A stretch of 64,000 bases of DNA, from positions 2,232,001 through 2,296,000 of the forward strand of contig NC_049562.1 of the NCBI RefSeq assembly GCF_013368755.1. The letters run 5' to 3'. This document shows, piece by piece, positions 1 to 12,000 of the stretch; positions within the stretch are counted from its first letter, which is position 1, and the number at the start of each line of letters is the position of its first letter. The DNA is from Talaromyces rugulosus. Its lineage: Eukaryota > Ascomycota > Eurotiomycetes > Eurotiales > Trichocomaceae. The notes beneath the pieces were generated by a model. That model saw only the letters and a list, made by a program, of their open reading frames with translations, ran no database searches and was not told where the DNA came from. Position numbers and translations under genes: made by a program.

Positions 1-1203
1 ATCTCTTCAGGCGGTCCATCCTGGAAGGATACCTTTCTCCTTTCTTGGGAAGAAGACTTGAAAGGGGCCACATTGGCCAATGGACGGGCGGGTTTTGGAG
101 GAGGGGCTATAATGAGTATCGAGTCAGCGAAAGAAATAAAAACCCACGTATTCAAATAGAGGGCATTTCGAACCTTCACCATCTCTTAATTCTAGCGCAG
201 AGAAATCATCTCCAAGGACTTGCGGATCAGCATCGTATCGCTCGCGGTCACCACTGCGGCGGGCTGAGTCGCCGCTTCGCCTTGAGCGGCCATGAGTCTG
301 GGTTTCTCCGTAGGAGTGTAGATAACCGTCGGAAGAGTGGCGGGTCTCATTTTCGTCCTCCTCTTCGCCATCGAGCCGCTTCTTGAAACCCTGTACCCAA
401 GAATTGACCTTTGACTGGGTCTCTAAAAAGCCCTTGCGAATATTGTCACGGATTACAGGCAAATCATCTGAGCCCAACTAGTCAACACACGAAAAATTAT
501 AGCGCCATATCTGATCACAGTCACATACCGTCAAAGAAGCTGTGCTCTCGTTCCTCCGGATAGTTACCTGAGGGCGGCCCCCAAGGATCATTGCGGTGGG
601 TAGAGCCACTATAGTGTTCGGCAAGCTGGCGCGCATACCGCTCATCTTCTTGTAATTGCTGCTGAGTTGTCGTGGTCGGCACATGGGCAGGCCTTGGCGG
701 CTTTGCTGGTGGAGGCGGTGGAAGTTCTTCTTGGGCCGAGGGATCCGTCATGCCTGGCATTGGTGATTGATGGTGAGCTGAAAAGGCCCCGGAACCAGCT
801 GGGGAAGAGGTGCTGGAAACAACGAACCTAGCAATGCATGGAATGCTCGTTCAACATTATAGCCGCTGGCAGTTAACACAGCTTTGACTACACCTACATC
901 CAGGGACGGAAAAGCTTCTTTCAACGTAGTTTCGGCCTGTTGTCGTGGGCTCAAGGGACGAGGCGGCTTTGGCGGGGGAGCTTCGGCCTCTGCGCCTGGC
1001 TTCGACGGGGTGGAAGAGACGCCAGCATCTTGGGGCTCATCGTCGAAGTCCAATGGCCGTGCTGTCGTGGGCGATTCTGGATTCTGGCCATTTCCCCCGG
1101 TCGAGGACTTCGTCGGGGTGCTGGTCTGCGGGGGATTTGGGGTGAGTTCACTGTGCGAGAGATCAAAAGCGTGCGCGTAACATACAGGATTGTTGTCGGC
1201 CAT
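1..1203 (-). CDS. CUE5: CUE-domain ubiquitin-binding protein, CUE5-like (partial, runs off left edge)
   Basis: Model: complement(<1..106, 180..467, 529..753, 828..1203). All three introns are phase 1 (73, 61 and 74 bp). The N-terminus is proline/serine-rich with PPKPPRP motifs. A CUE domain follows at about residues 85-127 (QQAETTLKEAFPSLDVGVVK, then SGYNVERAFHALLG). After it come the acidic segment FFDDDLPVIRDNIRKGF, a short amphipathic stretch (SKVNSWVQGFKKRL) and a second PPPKPARP repeat near the edge. In yeast, Cue5 binds ubiquitin through CUE and Atg8 through an AIM, and delivers ubiquitinated aggregates to autophagy; that role is inferred here by family. The start is the ATG at 1203, which gives the conserved opening. 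The C-terminus lies outside the window, so an AIM could not be checked. Confidence 0.85.
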
Positions 1204-1581
1204 TTTGTATAGTTGAAATCAAATAAAGAGATTTGTTTTGCGACTGTGCCTTCTGGCGAACCAGACAGTTCTATCGAAAGCTGAAGGAGAAAAGCAAAAG
1301 CGCAGAATGTTTGTCGAGGAAGGATACAGTTTGGCTGCAGCCTGACATCAGTCAATAAGGCCGCTCAGCCACACATGTGAGGGCCCCACACCGCCACTGC
1401 TTATGTAACGCCATCTGTCAGTCTCCTGCCATTTTGTGCAATTTGATATCGCTGTCGTGTTGCAACGTGGTTTGACTATTGGTAACAGATGCCGGTTCCT
1501 GGGCTCTGAAATGGTCTGGCAGAGGCTCTAGACTGTTAAATTTACAGCACCGAGGGGCCATACTCCCTGAAATCGACACCA
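1204..1581. promoter_or_regulatory. Shared upstream region of CUE5-like and DHX35-like genes
   Basis: A gene-free 378 bp between two divergently transcribed genes, so it must hold both promoters. I see no convincing TATA box or repeated motif. Short ORFs here are shadows. Confidence 0.5.
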
Positions 1582-3726
1582 ATGGCTGATGACTTGAGCC
1601 TGTCTACAACATTCATTCCTTCTTTGTATAAGCCTGCAGCGCTGCTGCCAATCGCCCGGCATAGAGAAAGTCTACTATATACGATTGAGACTTTTCCAGT
1701 CACAATCGTTGTTGGCCAGACTGGAAGTGGGAAAACCACGCAGTTGCCCCAATACCTCGATCAGGCAGGATGGACTAGCGACGGGAAGATCATCGGCGTC
1801 ACCCAGGTATGTTTGAAAAAACATTCTATGCTTTGTATTATTTTCCGGGCTATGCTGATCGAAATCAACAACAATAGCCGCGCCGTGTAGCAGCAACTAC
1901 AGTCGCGCGACGAGTGGCCGATGAGATGCGATGCCAGCTTGGGGAAGATGTAGGCTACTCTATTCGATTTGAAGATGTAACGTCTGCGGCCACTCGGGTC
2001 AAATTTCTTACAGATGGATTACTCCTTCGAGAAGCTCTGGTTGATCCGCTGCTCTCTCGGTACTCGGTAATCATGGTAGACGAGGCACATGAACGCTCTC
2101 TTAGCACCGACATTCTGCTAGGCATTTTGAAGAAGATTCGCAAGAAGCGCCCTGAGCTCCGGCTCATAATCAGCAGTGCTACTCTACAAGCCGAGGAGTT
2201 CTTGCGATTTTTTGCTGATGACGAGACTCCGAGTGCTGAAGAGGCCAAGGAGCCAGGAAGTGATATCGGTCGTATTATAAGCCTTGAGGGCAGAATGTAT
2301 CCTGTTGATATTCTCTATTTGGATACACCGGCAGAAGACTATGCTGAAAGGTCAATCAAGACTGTATTTGACATTCATTCACAGGAGGATGACGGTGATA
2401 TCTTGATCTTCCTGACCGGGCGTGACGAAATCGAAAAGGCTATCCAGATGATTTCTGAGCGGGCTGCAATGCTTAACCCAAAGGCCAAACGTCTCCTCCC
2501 TTTGCCGCTTTATGCTGGCTTATCGACCGAGCAGCAGATGTATGTCTTTGAGCCCGCCCCGGAGAACATGAGAAAGGTGATCGTCTCTACAAATATTGCC
2601 GAAGCGTCTGTGACAATCGATGGTATTGTGTACGTCATTGACTGCGGTTTTGCGAAAATCCGAGCATATAACCCGACGACTGGAGTGGAAACGTTGACAG
2701 CAACGCCTATATCCAAAGCTTCGGCTACCCAACGGGCCGGACGAGCCGGAAGAACGAAGCCTGGCAAGTGTTTCAGACTATATACCCAGCAATCCTACGA
2801 GGCGTTACCACAGGTGACCATACCAGAAATTCAAAGGTCTAATCTGGCCCCTGTTGTGATGCAGTTAAAAGCTTTGGGTATTGACAACGTGATTCGATTT
2901 GATTTCCTCTCGCCCCCTCCAGCTGAATTGGTGATTCGTGCGCTAGAGCTACTATTTTCTCTTGGGGCTGTGGACGACTATGCAAAACTCACTAAACCTC
3001 TCGGCTTTCGAATGGCAGAGCTCGGTGTGGAGCCAATGATGGCGAAGGTGCTACTTAGTGCCCCTTCATTCCACTGTCTCAGCGAAATTCTCTCTATCGC
3101 CGCCATGGTGAGTTTACAAGGGGCTGTATGGGTCCAGCATGATGGCGATAGAGGAGAAGCAGAGAGTGCAAAAAGAAAGTTCGCGGTCGAAGAGGGCGAC
3201 CACATGACGTACTTGAACGTGTACCAGGCCTTTGTCACCAAGGGCAAAAAGGAGTCCAAGTGGTGTCGTGACAATCTCTTGAACTTCAAGTCTCTATCTC
3301 GCGCTGTCAGCATCCGCAGTCAGTTGAAGCGGTACCTCGAGCGGTTTGGAATGCAGGTGGATGAAAGCCTATCTAAACCACACTCTCAAGCCGATACGAA
3401 CAAACCTGAGCAGATCCGGCGATGCCTCACCACTGGTTATTTCGCACATGTCGCAAAGATGCAGCCTGATGGAACTTTCAAGACTGTGAGCGGAGGCTTG
3501 ACTCTGCATGCCCATCCAAGTTCATTGATGTTTGTATGTTTGGGACCCTTTGATCAACTTCTGTACTAGCCCATGCTAACTTTCCGTCTGTTAGAACCGC
3601 AAAGCCGATTGGGTTGTGTTCCACGAGATACTAGAAACTGGGGACAAGGTCTTCATTCGTGATATCACCAAAATCGAGAAGAGCTGGCTTCTCGAATATG
3701 CTCCAGAGTACTATCGCGTGGCCTAA
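1582..3726 (+). CDS. DHX35: DEAH-box RNA helicase, DHX35-type
   Basis: Model: join(1582..1806, 1878..3533, 3595..3726), 670 aa, both introns phase 0 (71 and 61 bp). Walker A GQTGSGKT is at residues 45-52, the PRRVAA motif lies just after intron 1, and DEAH is at 143-146. SAT (motif III), STNIAEASVTIDG (motif V) and QRAGRAGR (motif VI) follow. The HA2/ratchet and OB-fold (DUF1605) regions come after, ending with WLLEYAPEYYRVA. The lack of long N-terminal extensions and the overall length fit the DHX35 group better than Prp2/16/22/43. Family members unwind RNA using NTP and associate with spliceosomes. A role in nuclear RNA processing is inferred, not shown. Confidence 0.9.
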
Positions 3727-3978
3727 ATTGTATGGATATTGTTAGTGAGAATTTTTAAGAAGGAACTGTTAGTATATGATGTTCACTGGTGGTGTTCCTG
3801 GAAGAGAAGGAAGCACGTGCGGTGACCGTTTAGGAAGCTCACCCGCGCCGCGTGTGTGGAGTAAAGTCAAGCTTTCGTTCTTCTTCTTCTTCTTCTTCTC
3901 TTTGTCATTTTCCTCCTCTTCTTTTCTTCCCAGGCATGGTCTCTGTTTGATTCTTTCGCCATCGCGCTGGCCAAGACA

Positions 3979-4910
3979 ATGTCGGGTCATCATCACCACG
4001 ATCACGGCGCAGGCGGCGGCGGCCATTGCCACGACGAGGGCCATGACCACTCTAATGACATCACGCCGGCTCTCCAGTCGCTGCTTTACTCGCAAATCCA
4101 ATTTGACACTGTTAATACTCTGAACGGTATGCCGTGTTCATCTCCTGATTTGACAAGGCAGCAATTGATTTCACGTTTTGTCTCTTGTAGAATCCGTTCC
4201 TCGTGCTGGGGCTGCTATCCTTCAGAAGACATGGGCTGAACGATTGAATGATCACCCGGAGCTCGAGAGTGACGCCGACGAACAGCTTCTTATGTACATT
4301 CCGTATGTCTTGACAATCTCTTATCTGGTTGAAATATATATATTGTGCCTGCCTACCCCGCCATAACACTTTTACCCCGCGCCATGTGGACGCGCGATGT
4401 TTTGATGGCCACCCGACGCGTGATTGCTTTTTCTATAAAGCAACAATTTCAAGTTTGATTTATGTGTTTTAAAAATATGCTAATGGCCCCTTCAGCTTTG
4501 CAGGACAGGTGAAATTGCACGCCCTTCTCATCTATACAGCTCCAACTCCGGCCGCACCCAAGAATCTCAAACTGTTCAAGAACCGCGACGACCTGGACTT
4601 TTCAACCGCATCAGAACTAACACCCACTCAAAAAATCGAAGTGCCGCAGCCAGTTCCAGGCACCGATGTTTTTGAAATACCGTTGAACCGAGCTCTGTGG
4701 AACACAACAACCTCCATCACCTTGTTCGTCGAAGATAATTGGGATGATGAGGAAATTACCAAAGTCGGGTACATTGGCTTCAAGGGCCAGTTTATGGCCT
4801 TGAACCGTGAACCTGTCAACGTGATGTACGAAGCAGCAGCAAACCCGAATGATCATGTTGCTATTCCGGGCGTGCAGGGAATGGGTGGAAGGATCATGCC
4901 GGGGCAGTGA
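3979..4910 (+). CDS. PITH-domain protein (PITHD1 / thioredoxin-like C-terminal family)
   Basis: Model: join(3979..4126, 4191..4302, 4496..4910), 224 aa. The N-terminus is histidine-rich (HHHHDHGAGGGGHCH), then a PITH domain of about 170 residues starts after DITPALQSLLYSQI. Conserved stretches include FAGQVKLHALLIYTAP, TDVFEIPLNRALWN and KVGYIGFKGQF. In animals PITHD1 associates with proteasome or transcriptional functions. The molecular role in fungi is not established, so none is assigned. Intron 2 is unusually long for this window (193 bp) and AT-rich. The 5' leader is a pyrimidine-rich stretch (3880-3930), a common feature ahead of fungal start codons. Confidence 0.88.
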
Positions 4911-5100
4911 TAGTCGAGATTCTGGGTGGGTTTTCTCAAACGTAACTGATGTTAACGCAGGTCTATGACAAACTAGATGTTTTATCTCTTTAATTCACGA
5001 ATCCAAATGTCTTCTAATGCTTGATTCTTCCTATACTATACGTAGACTAAGCAAGCCCAACAGACTCCAAAAAATGCGTATGTAAATGGGTAGGAAAATG

Positions 5101-5870
5101 TTATGCAGCCACCATGGTTTCTTCCCTGGCCTTTGCCCTTTCTCTCGCTCTTTCTTTTGCTCTCTGTTTCTTCTCGTCCTCTGAAATAACTGGCGGTGCC
5201 TCCGGAGCATTTGGTAGGACGACAGGGCCTTCGACTTGTCGTTGTAGCGCTTCCAGTTCGTCTTCGACTTCGTCCTCGTCTTCGTTGGACATTTGCCCAG
5301 CGAGCATCTGACTAACTTCCTGTGGGATGATTTAATACACACAGCAATGTTGGAAAATGAGGCATGGATTAAACAAACCTCCTGATACGCCCTAGCCTCT
5401 TCATTTTCACCCATCAACTTCTCCACCGCGGCCAACCCGCCCATCTCTTTATTGATAGCCTGCAAAACCTGCGTGCCTTGCTGCAGGCCATACATAATAT
5501 CCTTTTGCACCAGCGCAAACTCGACCTGGGAGACAAGCTGTTCCAGCTGTGCTAGCTGGGAATCTGTCTTGGCCAGCAGCGATTCCTGGTATTTCTTACG
5601 ACGCAGAGCGAGCAGCGCGCGGGTGCGGTCATTGCGCGCGAGGCATTGCTTTGCGACGGCGGTTTCGCGATCAGTGAGTACGGCGATGCGCTTTTGGTAT
5701 TGGTGTAGCTTGTCGCGCTGGATCTTGAGGTCTAGAATCGCTCTGTTTTTTATGGAGCTTGTCAGCGAATCAAGCCCCGTCTGGCGACGTCGAATCTTTC
5801 AAGGCATAAAGTGATGTGAAACACACCTGTCTTGACCAGAGATCTTGTGAGAACTGTTGGTGTTCCCCAT
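5101..5870 (-). CDS. VPS20: ESCRT-III subunit Vps20 (CHMP6 homologue)
   Basis: Model: complement(5101..5319, 5379..5742, 5827..5870), 208 aa, introns 84 and 59 bp. The protein opens MGNTNSSHK, an N-myristoylation signal (Gly2) as in Vps20/CHMP6. It continues with a Snf7-type core: basic helix AILDLKIQRDKLHQYQKRI, then VAKQCLARNDRTRALLALRRKKYQESLL. The acidic C-terminal half (SNEDEDEVEDELEALQRQV) and a terminal lysine/arginine/glutamate-rich tail follow. Vps20 links ESCRT-II to Snf7 polymerisation on endosomes for multivesicular body sorting. The glycine-2 start decides the ATG at 5870, although exon 1 has only 44 nt. Confidence 0.9.
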
Positions 5871-6267
5871 GACAACACCATCCTCCTGTTGAGATCGAAA
5901 ACAACAGTTGCTGGGAGAGAAGAGAAATGACGTCTTCCGATATGCGACGCCGAGGCCCGCTTAACGCCTATCGAAGGCACCCGCCAATCAACTGCTGCCT
6001 GCAATCGGGGTTCGTTCAACATGGGCGAGAAATCACCCCTCGCTCATCAAAATGTTAATAATAGTGTGTTTTCAATTCTAAATTATTTTAATTTACTGGC
6101 GTGCTTGGGCATTTCCCATGCGCTCTATCTACATCGACCAATTAGTGGCGGCCGGCGGCTCTGTTTATCCGCCGATAAGAGACGAGCGAGAGAAAAAAAA
6201 GAATCCCGCAGTCGGAAGACGCAAGCAGCTAACTTCGAGCAAGTGATTGCACACACTGTGGCCCAGC
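5871..6267. promoter_or_regulatory. Shared upstream region of VPS20 and RIX7
   Basis: A 397 bp divergent intergenic region. It contains a GATAAG (6175-6180) and AT-rich DNA around 6055-6100. I see no repeat or RNA gene. Confidence 0.45.
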
Positions 6268-8612
6268 ATGCCCCCCAGGAACAGAGGGCGGCCGACCTTG
6301 GGCCATGGCCTGGATAAAGAGGTCAGCTTTTTTTCCAGCTGAAAATACCTTAAATTCAGGACAATTGCTGATCCAGCCAAGTAGATCTATCAGATTGTGC
6401 GCAAATTCGCAGACGACCAGCAGGCCGAAAATGGGCGCCCTCGTCTTTCTACCTACACGATTTACGACTCGATTAAGAAGTCGAACTCAAGCTTGAACCG
6501 CAAGCCTAAGAAACTGCTGGAAGATAGCATTGAGCGTGTCCTCGAGGTCTTCCAAAGCGACATTCTTGGCGATCACGAGTCTGACTCGGTGAATGGAGAC
6601 TTTGAGGGCTTGGAGGATGACAAAGTGGAGGAAAAACAAGTATGTTTATTTTCTTCTTCTTCGGTTGATAGTTTATATGCTGGCATATGCTGACCTGCTA
6701 GGAATCGAATAATTTGAACCGGAGTATCGTCAGCGCTTGGTCAACGTCTACGAAACCCGCCGCTGCTGCCCGCAAAGGAAACGAGGATGGCGTATCTGAA
6801 TCGGCTACATCTGCGAATAAAAGACGTCATCATGCAAACGAATCAGCTCCTAAACGCCGGAAAGCCGATCACCCCATAGACAAGTCACCTCCGACGCACG
6901 TCAGCCTCGCAGACTTGGGTGGTATGGACGAAGTGCTACAGGAATTGGGCGACCTGATCATTCTCCCCATGACACGTCCTCAGATTTTTACAACGTCCAA
7001 GGTTCAACCTCCACGAGGTGTACTCTTGCATGGTCCGCCAGGTTGCGGAAAGACCATGCTTGCGAATGCCTTTGCCGCCGACCTGGGCGTCCCCTTCATC
7101 TCAATATCTGCGCCCTCGGTCGTCTCGGGTATGTCTGGTGAGTCGGAAAAGGCGCTTCGCGAACACTTTGACGAGGCCAAAAAGGTGGCTCCATGTCTGA
7201 TATTCATCGATGAGATCGACGCCATTACTCCAAAGCGAGAAAGCGCCCAGCGAGAAATGGAAAAACGCATTGTCGCCCAGCTCTTGACTTGTATGGACGA
7301 TCTTGCATTGGAAAAAACCGACGGCAAGCCCGTCATCGTCATGGCTGCAACGAACAGGCCAGATAGCTTGGACCCTGCTCTACGTCGCGGAGGCCGATTC
7401 GACAAGGAAATCAACTTGACGGTGCCTTCAGAGCCCGTGCGCGAGCAGATTCTTCGTTCGCTTACACGCAAAACGCAGCTTTCAGACGATCTCGACTTCA
7501 AAACACTTGCCAAGCGCACAGCAGGCTTTGTGGGTGCTGATTTGAACGATCTGGTATCTACTGCAGGAGCGGCTGCGATCAAGCGCTATCTAGAAATCCT
7601 ACGGTTAAATACAGGTGAAGAGATGGAAATCGAGGGCGAGGCAGAAGAAGACGTCACGCTCAAAGTGAAGGAAATCCGACGACTTATCAAACACGCCAAG
7701 GAGGCGCCGATTGGCGATGAAGCAAATCCTGTCATGGTATCCAATGCAGACTTTTTCACAGCACTCCCCAAGATACAGCCGTCATCGAAACGTGAAGGTT
7801 TCGCCACGATACCGGACACGACATGGGCTGACATTGGCGCTCTTGGTGGAATCCGTGACGAACTTGTCACAGCGATTGTGGAACCGATCAAGAATCCCGA
7901 AGTCTACGCAAAAGTTGGTATCACAGCACCCACTGGTGTTCTGCTCTGGGGCCCCCCTGGATGCGGTAAGACTCTACTGGCCAAAGCAGTGGCCAATGAG
8001 TCTCGCGCGAATTTTATTAGCGTGAAGGGACCCGAGTTGCTGAACAAATACGTCGGTGAATCCGAACGTGCTGTTCGCCAGGTCTTTGTCCGGGCTCGGT
8101 CGTCTATACCTTGTGTGATATTCTTTGACGAACTCGATGCCCTTGTTCCTCGCCGTGATGACGCGTTATCGGAAAGCTCCGCCAGAGTTGTAAACACTCT
8201 TCTAACCGAACTCGACGGTCTGGGGAGCGCCCGACAAGGGATTTACATCATCGCCGCCACGAATCGCCCAGACATCATCGATCCCGCCATGCTACGTCCT
8301 GGCCGTCTAGAGACGCTACTATTTGTCAACCTCCCCGGCCCCGAGGAGCGGGTTGATATTCTCCAGACTCTGATCCGGACTCTGCCGATCGAGACCTCGG
8401 AAGAGTTGCGTGCGCTGGCAGTGAGTTGCGAGGGTTATAGCGGTGCAGACTTGGGCAGTCTTCTTCGCCGAGCCGGCTATGCAGCCATCAAGAGGAGGGA
8501 CATGATCAAACTTGAAGATTTTGTGGCCGCCAAGGAGCATGTTCGTCCGAGTGTGACGGATTTGAGAAAGTATGAAAAACTACGAAGGGATTGGAGCGGT
8601 GGTGTGCTGTAG
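6268..8612 (+). CDS. RIX7: Tandem AAA-ATPase Rix7 (NVL homologue), 60S ribosome biogenesis
   Basis: Model: join(6268..6321, 6385..6639, 6702..8612), 739 aa, introns 63 and 62 bp, phase 0. The N-terminal region carries a bipartite-like basic stretch (NKRRHHANESAPKRRKA). The first AAA module has Walker A GPPGCGKT at residues 214-221 and LIFIDEIDAI as Walker B. The second has Walker A at about 520-527, VIFFDELDAL and NRPDIIDPAMLRPGR. Rix7/NVL strips assembly factors, notably Nsa1, from pre-60S particles in the nucleolus. The alternative acceptor at 6393 would drop three residues; I chose 6384 because IYQIVRKF resembles family N-termini. Confidence 0.92.
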
Positions 8613-9011
8613 ATGTATATTTCTCCTTACATATATTGGATAAGTTAGACTAGCAGTCTTTTTCTTAAAATTCTACATTGTATCTATTTTCATGTATCTA
8701 GATAGATTGTGCTCCTAACATAACCAGTCTGTGTCTTGGTCGCCTATCCAGGCTGAGTTCAAAGTGTAGCCCAACCCATGAGCAAATCTACATGGATATC
8801 TGCAATAGTCCTAATCTGGAAGCATCATTTGATGATCTAGATCACCGCCCATCATGTTGACGAGATTTCATATCTGACCGGTATCCATTTAGACCGGCAC
8901 ACACAAAGAAATATTAATGCAACCTCTTCCGGTCCGGACATCATCTTTCTCACCGACAGCTAACCCTAACCTTCAGCTCCGAAAATCTACCCAAACGCAT
9001 ACCGCCAACGC

Positions 9012-9042
<31 letters not shown>

Positions 9043-12000
9043 TTTAGAATTCTCAAGTAATCCACCCAGCATCGGAGCTTTTCTTGCCCTGTCCAGGCTT
9101 CTCCATTTCCCTATTCAATGCACCGATAACTTGACTATTGCCCGGCCCTGATTCCCCGGTGTTCCGTTTGCACGCCGTGCGTCTGCGCATACAGGGGTCT
9201 TCCTTTGGATTTTTGGACTCGGACTCTCTTTGAAATTCTTTTTGTTTCTTTTCTTTCCTTTTTATTTTTTTCCACGTCCTGTGACTCTTCTCGTGGGGCG
9301 GTTTTCGTGTTTATTAATGCCCTCGCTCGACGTCTGCTGGAGTTCTTCCTCCGTATACCATAGACCATGTTGCCGATATAGACAAAAATGTATATATCAA
9401 GCACTGATCAAGAAATTTTTCTTTGTTATTACTATTTTCTTTTCTCACACCTTTGAATTTCGCCTTGAGGAATCGAAATTCTGCATCACTATCAAAAAAA
9501 AAAAAGAAGGCCCCAGAGAGACAACCGAGCCTTTAGCTTCCAACCATGGAACAATGACCCGAATTTTGAAAAAGGAAGAAACTGTTACTCACGGGTCAGA
9601 CATTGGCTCTAGATATCCGTTTCTTCTCTTTTATTTTCATCCATTTTGTGGCCTTATTTGAAAGTGGAGGCCCCTTTATGGACACACAAGTCTTCAAACT
9701 GATGAAACGCACGAGGATCCGGACGGCAGCCAATTCACCGAAACCGAACATCTTGATAGTGGCGAGCTTGACTCGACAGTACGGGCGTTGAAACCGATGA
9801 GGTTCTCCGCAGTTCCGTTACAAGGGTATATTGATGGGGCTTTTGTCACTCACGACCGCACAGTCTAAGAAATAACTGCGGTCACGCCTGAAGTCTACTT
9901 CAGTGAAGGCCTAGGATCTACGGTGACCAGACGGCTTGTCGGCGAGGAAAGGAACTTTACCATGAGTTTCTGCTTTTCCCTTCCTACCAGGGCCATCGAG
10001 CAGAGGGGTCACGATGGCGCTCCCCGATGGTATTTCCAGAGAGGTACCGGAAATGGAGAACGAACAACTGGCAGCCAGCAATGCACAGCACCCAGTAAAG
10101 GAGTCGGGGGATGGCTAATATTCAGACGAACAACAATAATACAGCAGGCTGTGGATACATAGCTGAGCTATGACGGAAAAAGTCACGTTATGTGGTATGT
10201 TCTTTCCTATCATGGGCCGTTCTCGTGGTGAATACATATTAACTTCTTCATAGTCGTCCTGCTTGTAGTTAGTACATGTTAGAGATCATGCACGAACCAC
10301 ATCGGAACATTCTACATGTCTACATGCCTTGCAATCATATCAAGACCCATATTCCACTGATAGGCGTCTACAAGCAAACAATCTGTGCACAGCATCCTGA
10401 TCGTGAACGGAAAATTCGCGTTGCGGGAAGGTCGAAGACAAACACCATTTGATATATTTCTCAGCCTGATATTGCGCAGTCTTTTCTTGCTGGAAATAAC
10501 TATCAGCTCAGAACGGTTGTGACATCAATACTATGACATAACAAATAATCCGGGTTGGACTTTTTACCTACAAACCTGCAGTACTTTATCCCTTATGAAG
10601 AAGCTGATTTCCACAAAAGGTGTGAACGCATTTGGATCGCTTAGAAAGAGACCCAGGATAGATATATCGGCAGGATACAAGTTCGAAATCCACCCGTTCA
10701 GCAAGAAAGAGTTGGTTTTCAAGCGTTTGTTGTTGCTGATGATGAGTGCTAATGCTAGAGTTCTTTTAGCGATATTGACGAGATGATAGAGGCCCTTTAG
10801 GGCAGAGTCAACCAAAACTCTACGGTGGTGCAAGATATGAGTTGGTAAGTCTTGTGAATGATAACCTTCTTTCCCTGTTCTGGAAAATATATTTTTCTAC
10901 TTCTTAGCTTGAGTATCTGACTGACAATAATTTAGACGTGGCTCATTACCTGTGGGCCAACAGAAGGAGAGCCAGGTTCACCTGTGGACGCCACGACGAA
11001 TTATGCAATAGATCTCACCGTGGATGACATCGCTAGAATCCTGCCAATTCTGAATTCAGTGTGAGGGAGTGAGAAGATTTCCTACCATGGGCAATTGACC
11101 TACCCTCAGACAAACGTATTTCGCTTCTGCGTATGGTCCTTCCAGAACCGAAATCCGGCCAGAAACTGGAGGGGTTTCCCAGGTTACTTGCAGATTCCAC
11201 CGATAAATAGGATACATAGCTTGCGTCGATAGGGAATTTCTCTCAGAAATGACTGGATTGATGGCTCACTTATGTGAGTGCGGATATCAAATTCGACCTT
11301 GAATGTCCAAAACAGATCCACAGCGGACATAGAATTACAGGACCGTTATTTATTATCATTTTTGATAAAGCGGCTAATATTCAGGGTGAAGGTGACTATT
11401 ATAAGGAGTTCCAGAAAACTTTAACAATGAATTATCAAGGTACTCCGTGTGGAGTGTTGGCTTTTTGGGCCATCTTGAACCGACACTATCTGGACTGGGG
11501 TCTGTCCTCAGCGATCAGCTGATGTATTGACTGTGACTTCATCGCATTGCCTAACTTCCTGCTCCTTGGAAAGACATCATTGACATCTGGATCCATCGTA
11601 GCCAGAGCAGGGTGAACTCCATTCTCAACCACTCACGGCTCAAGTGTGTCGATAAGAAATATGTTTCCAAGGTTTCAATCCCTCCTCGCGCCAAGTGAAC
11701 GATGATCTGACCTTGATAACAGATATTACTGTTGGTGTCAATAAGAAGCTCGGATGCAATCTAATGGAGTATCCGAAAATTTTAAACATCATTTTTGCCG
11801 ACAAACTTCGCTATGAAGAACGGTTCGAAATGCTGAAGAAGGCACACACAAGAGAATAAATGCATATTCTTTGACCGTTTTATCTGCAGATATTGAACCG
11901 GCTTTTATACTGACTTTGATCCTGATGATTTGTTCGATATCCACGAAGATTTCATGTTTCATCTTCAAAAATGGATTCCAAACTTGATATCAGACGAAAA

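Noticed and set aside
8960..8975. ccctaacc-type telomere-like sequence
   Set aside because: Fewer than two full repeat units and surrounded by ordinary genes; no sign of a chromosome end.
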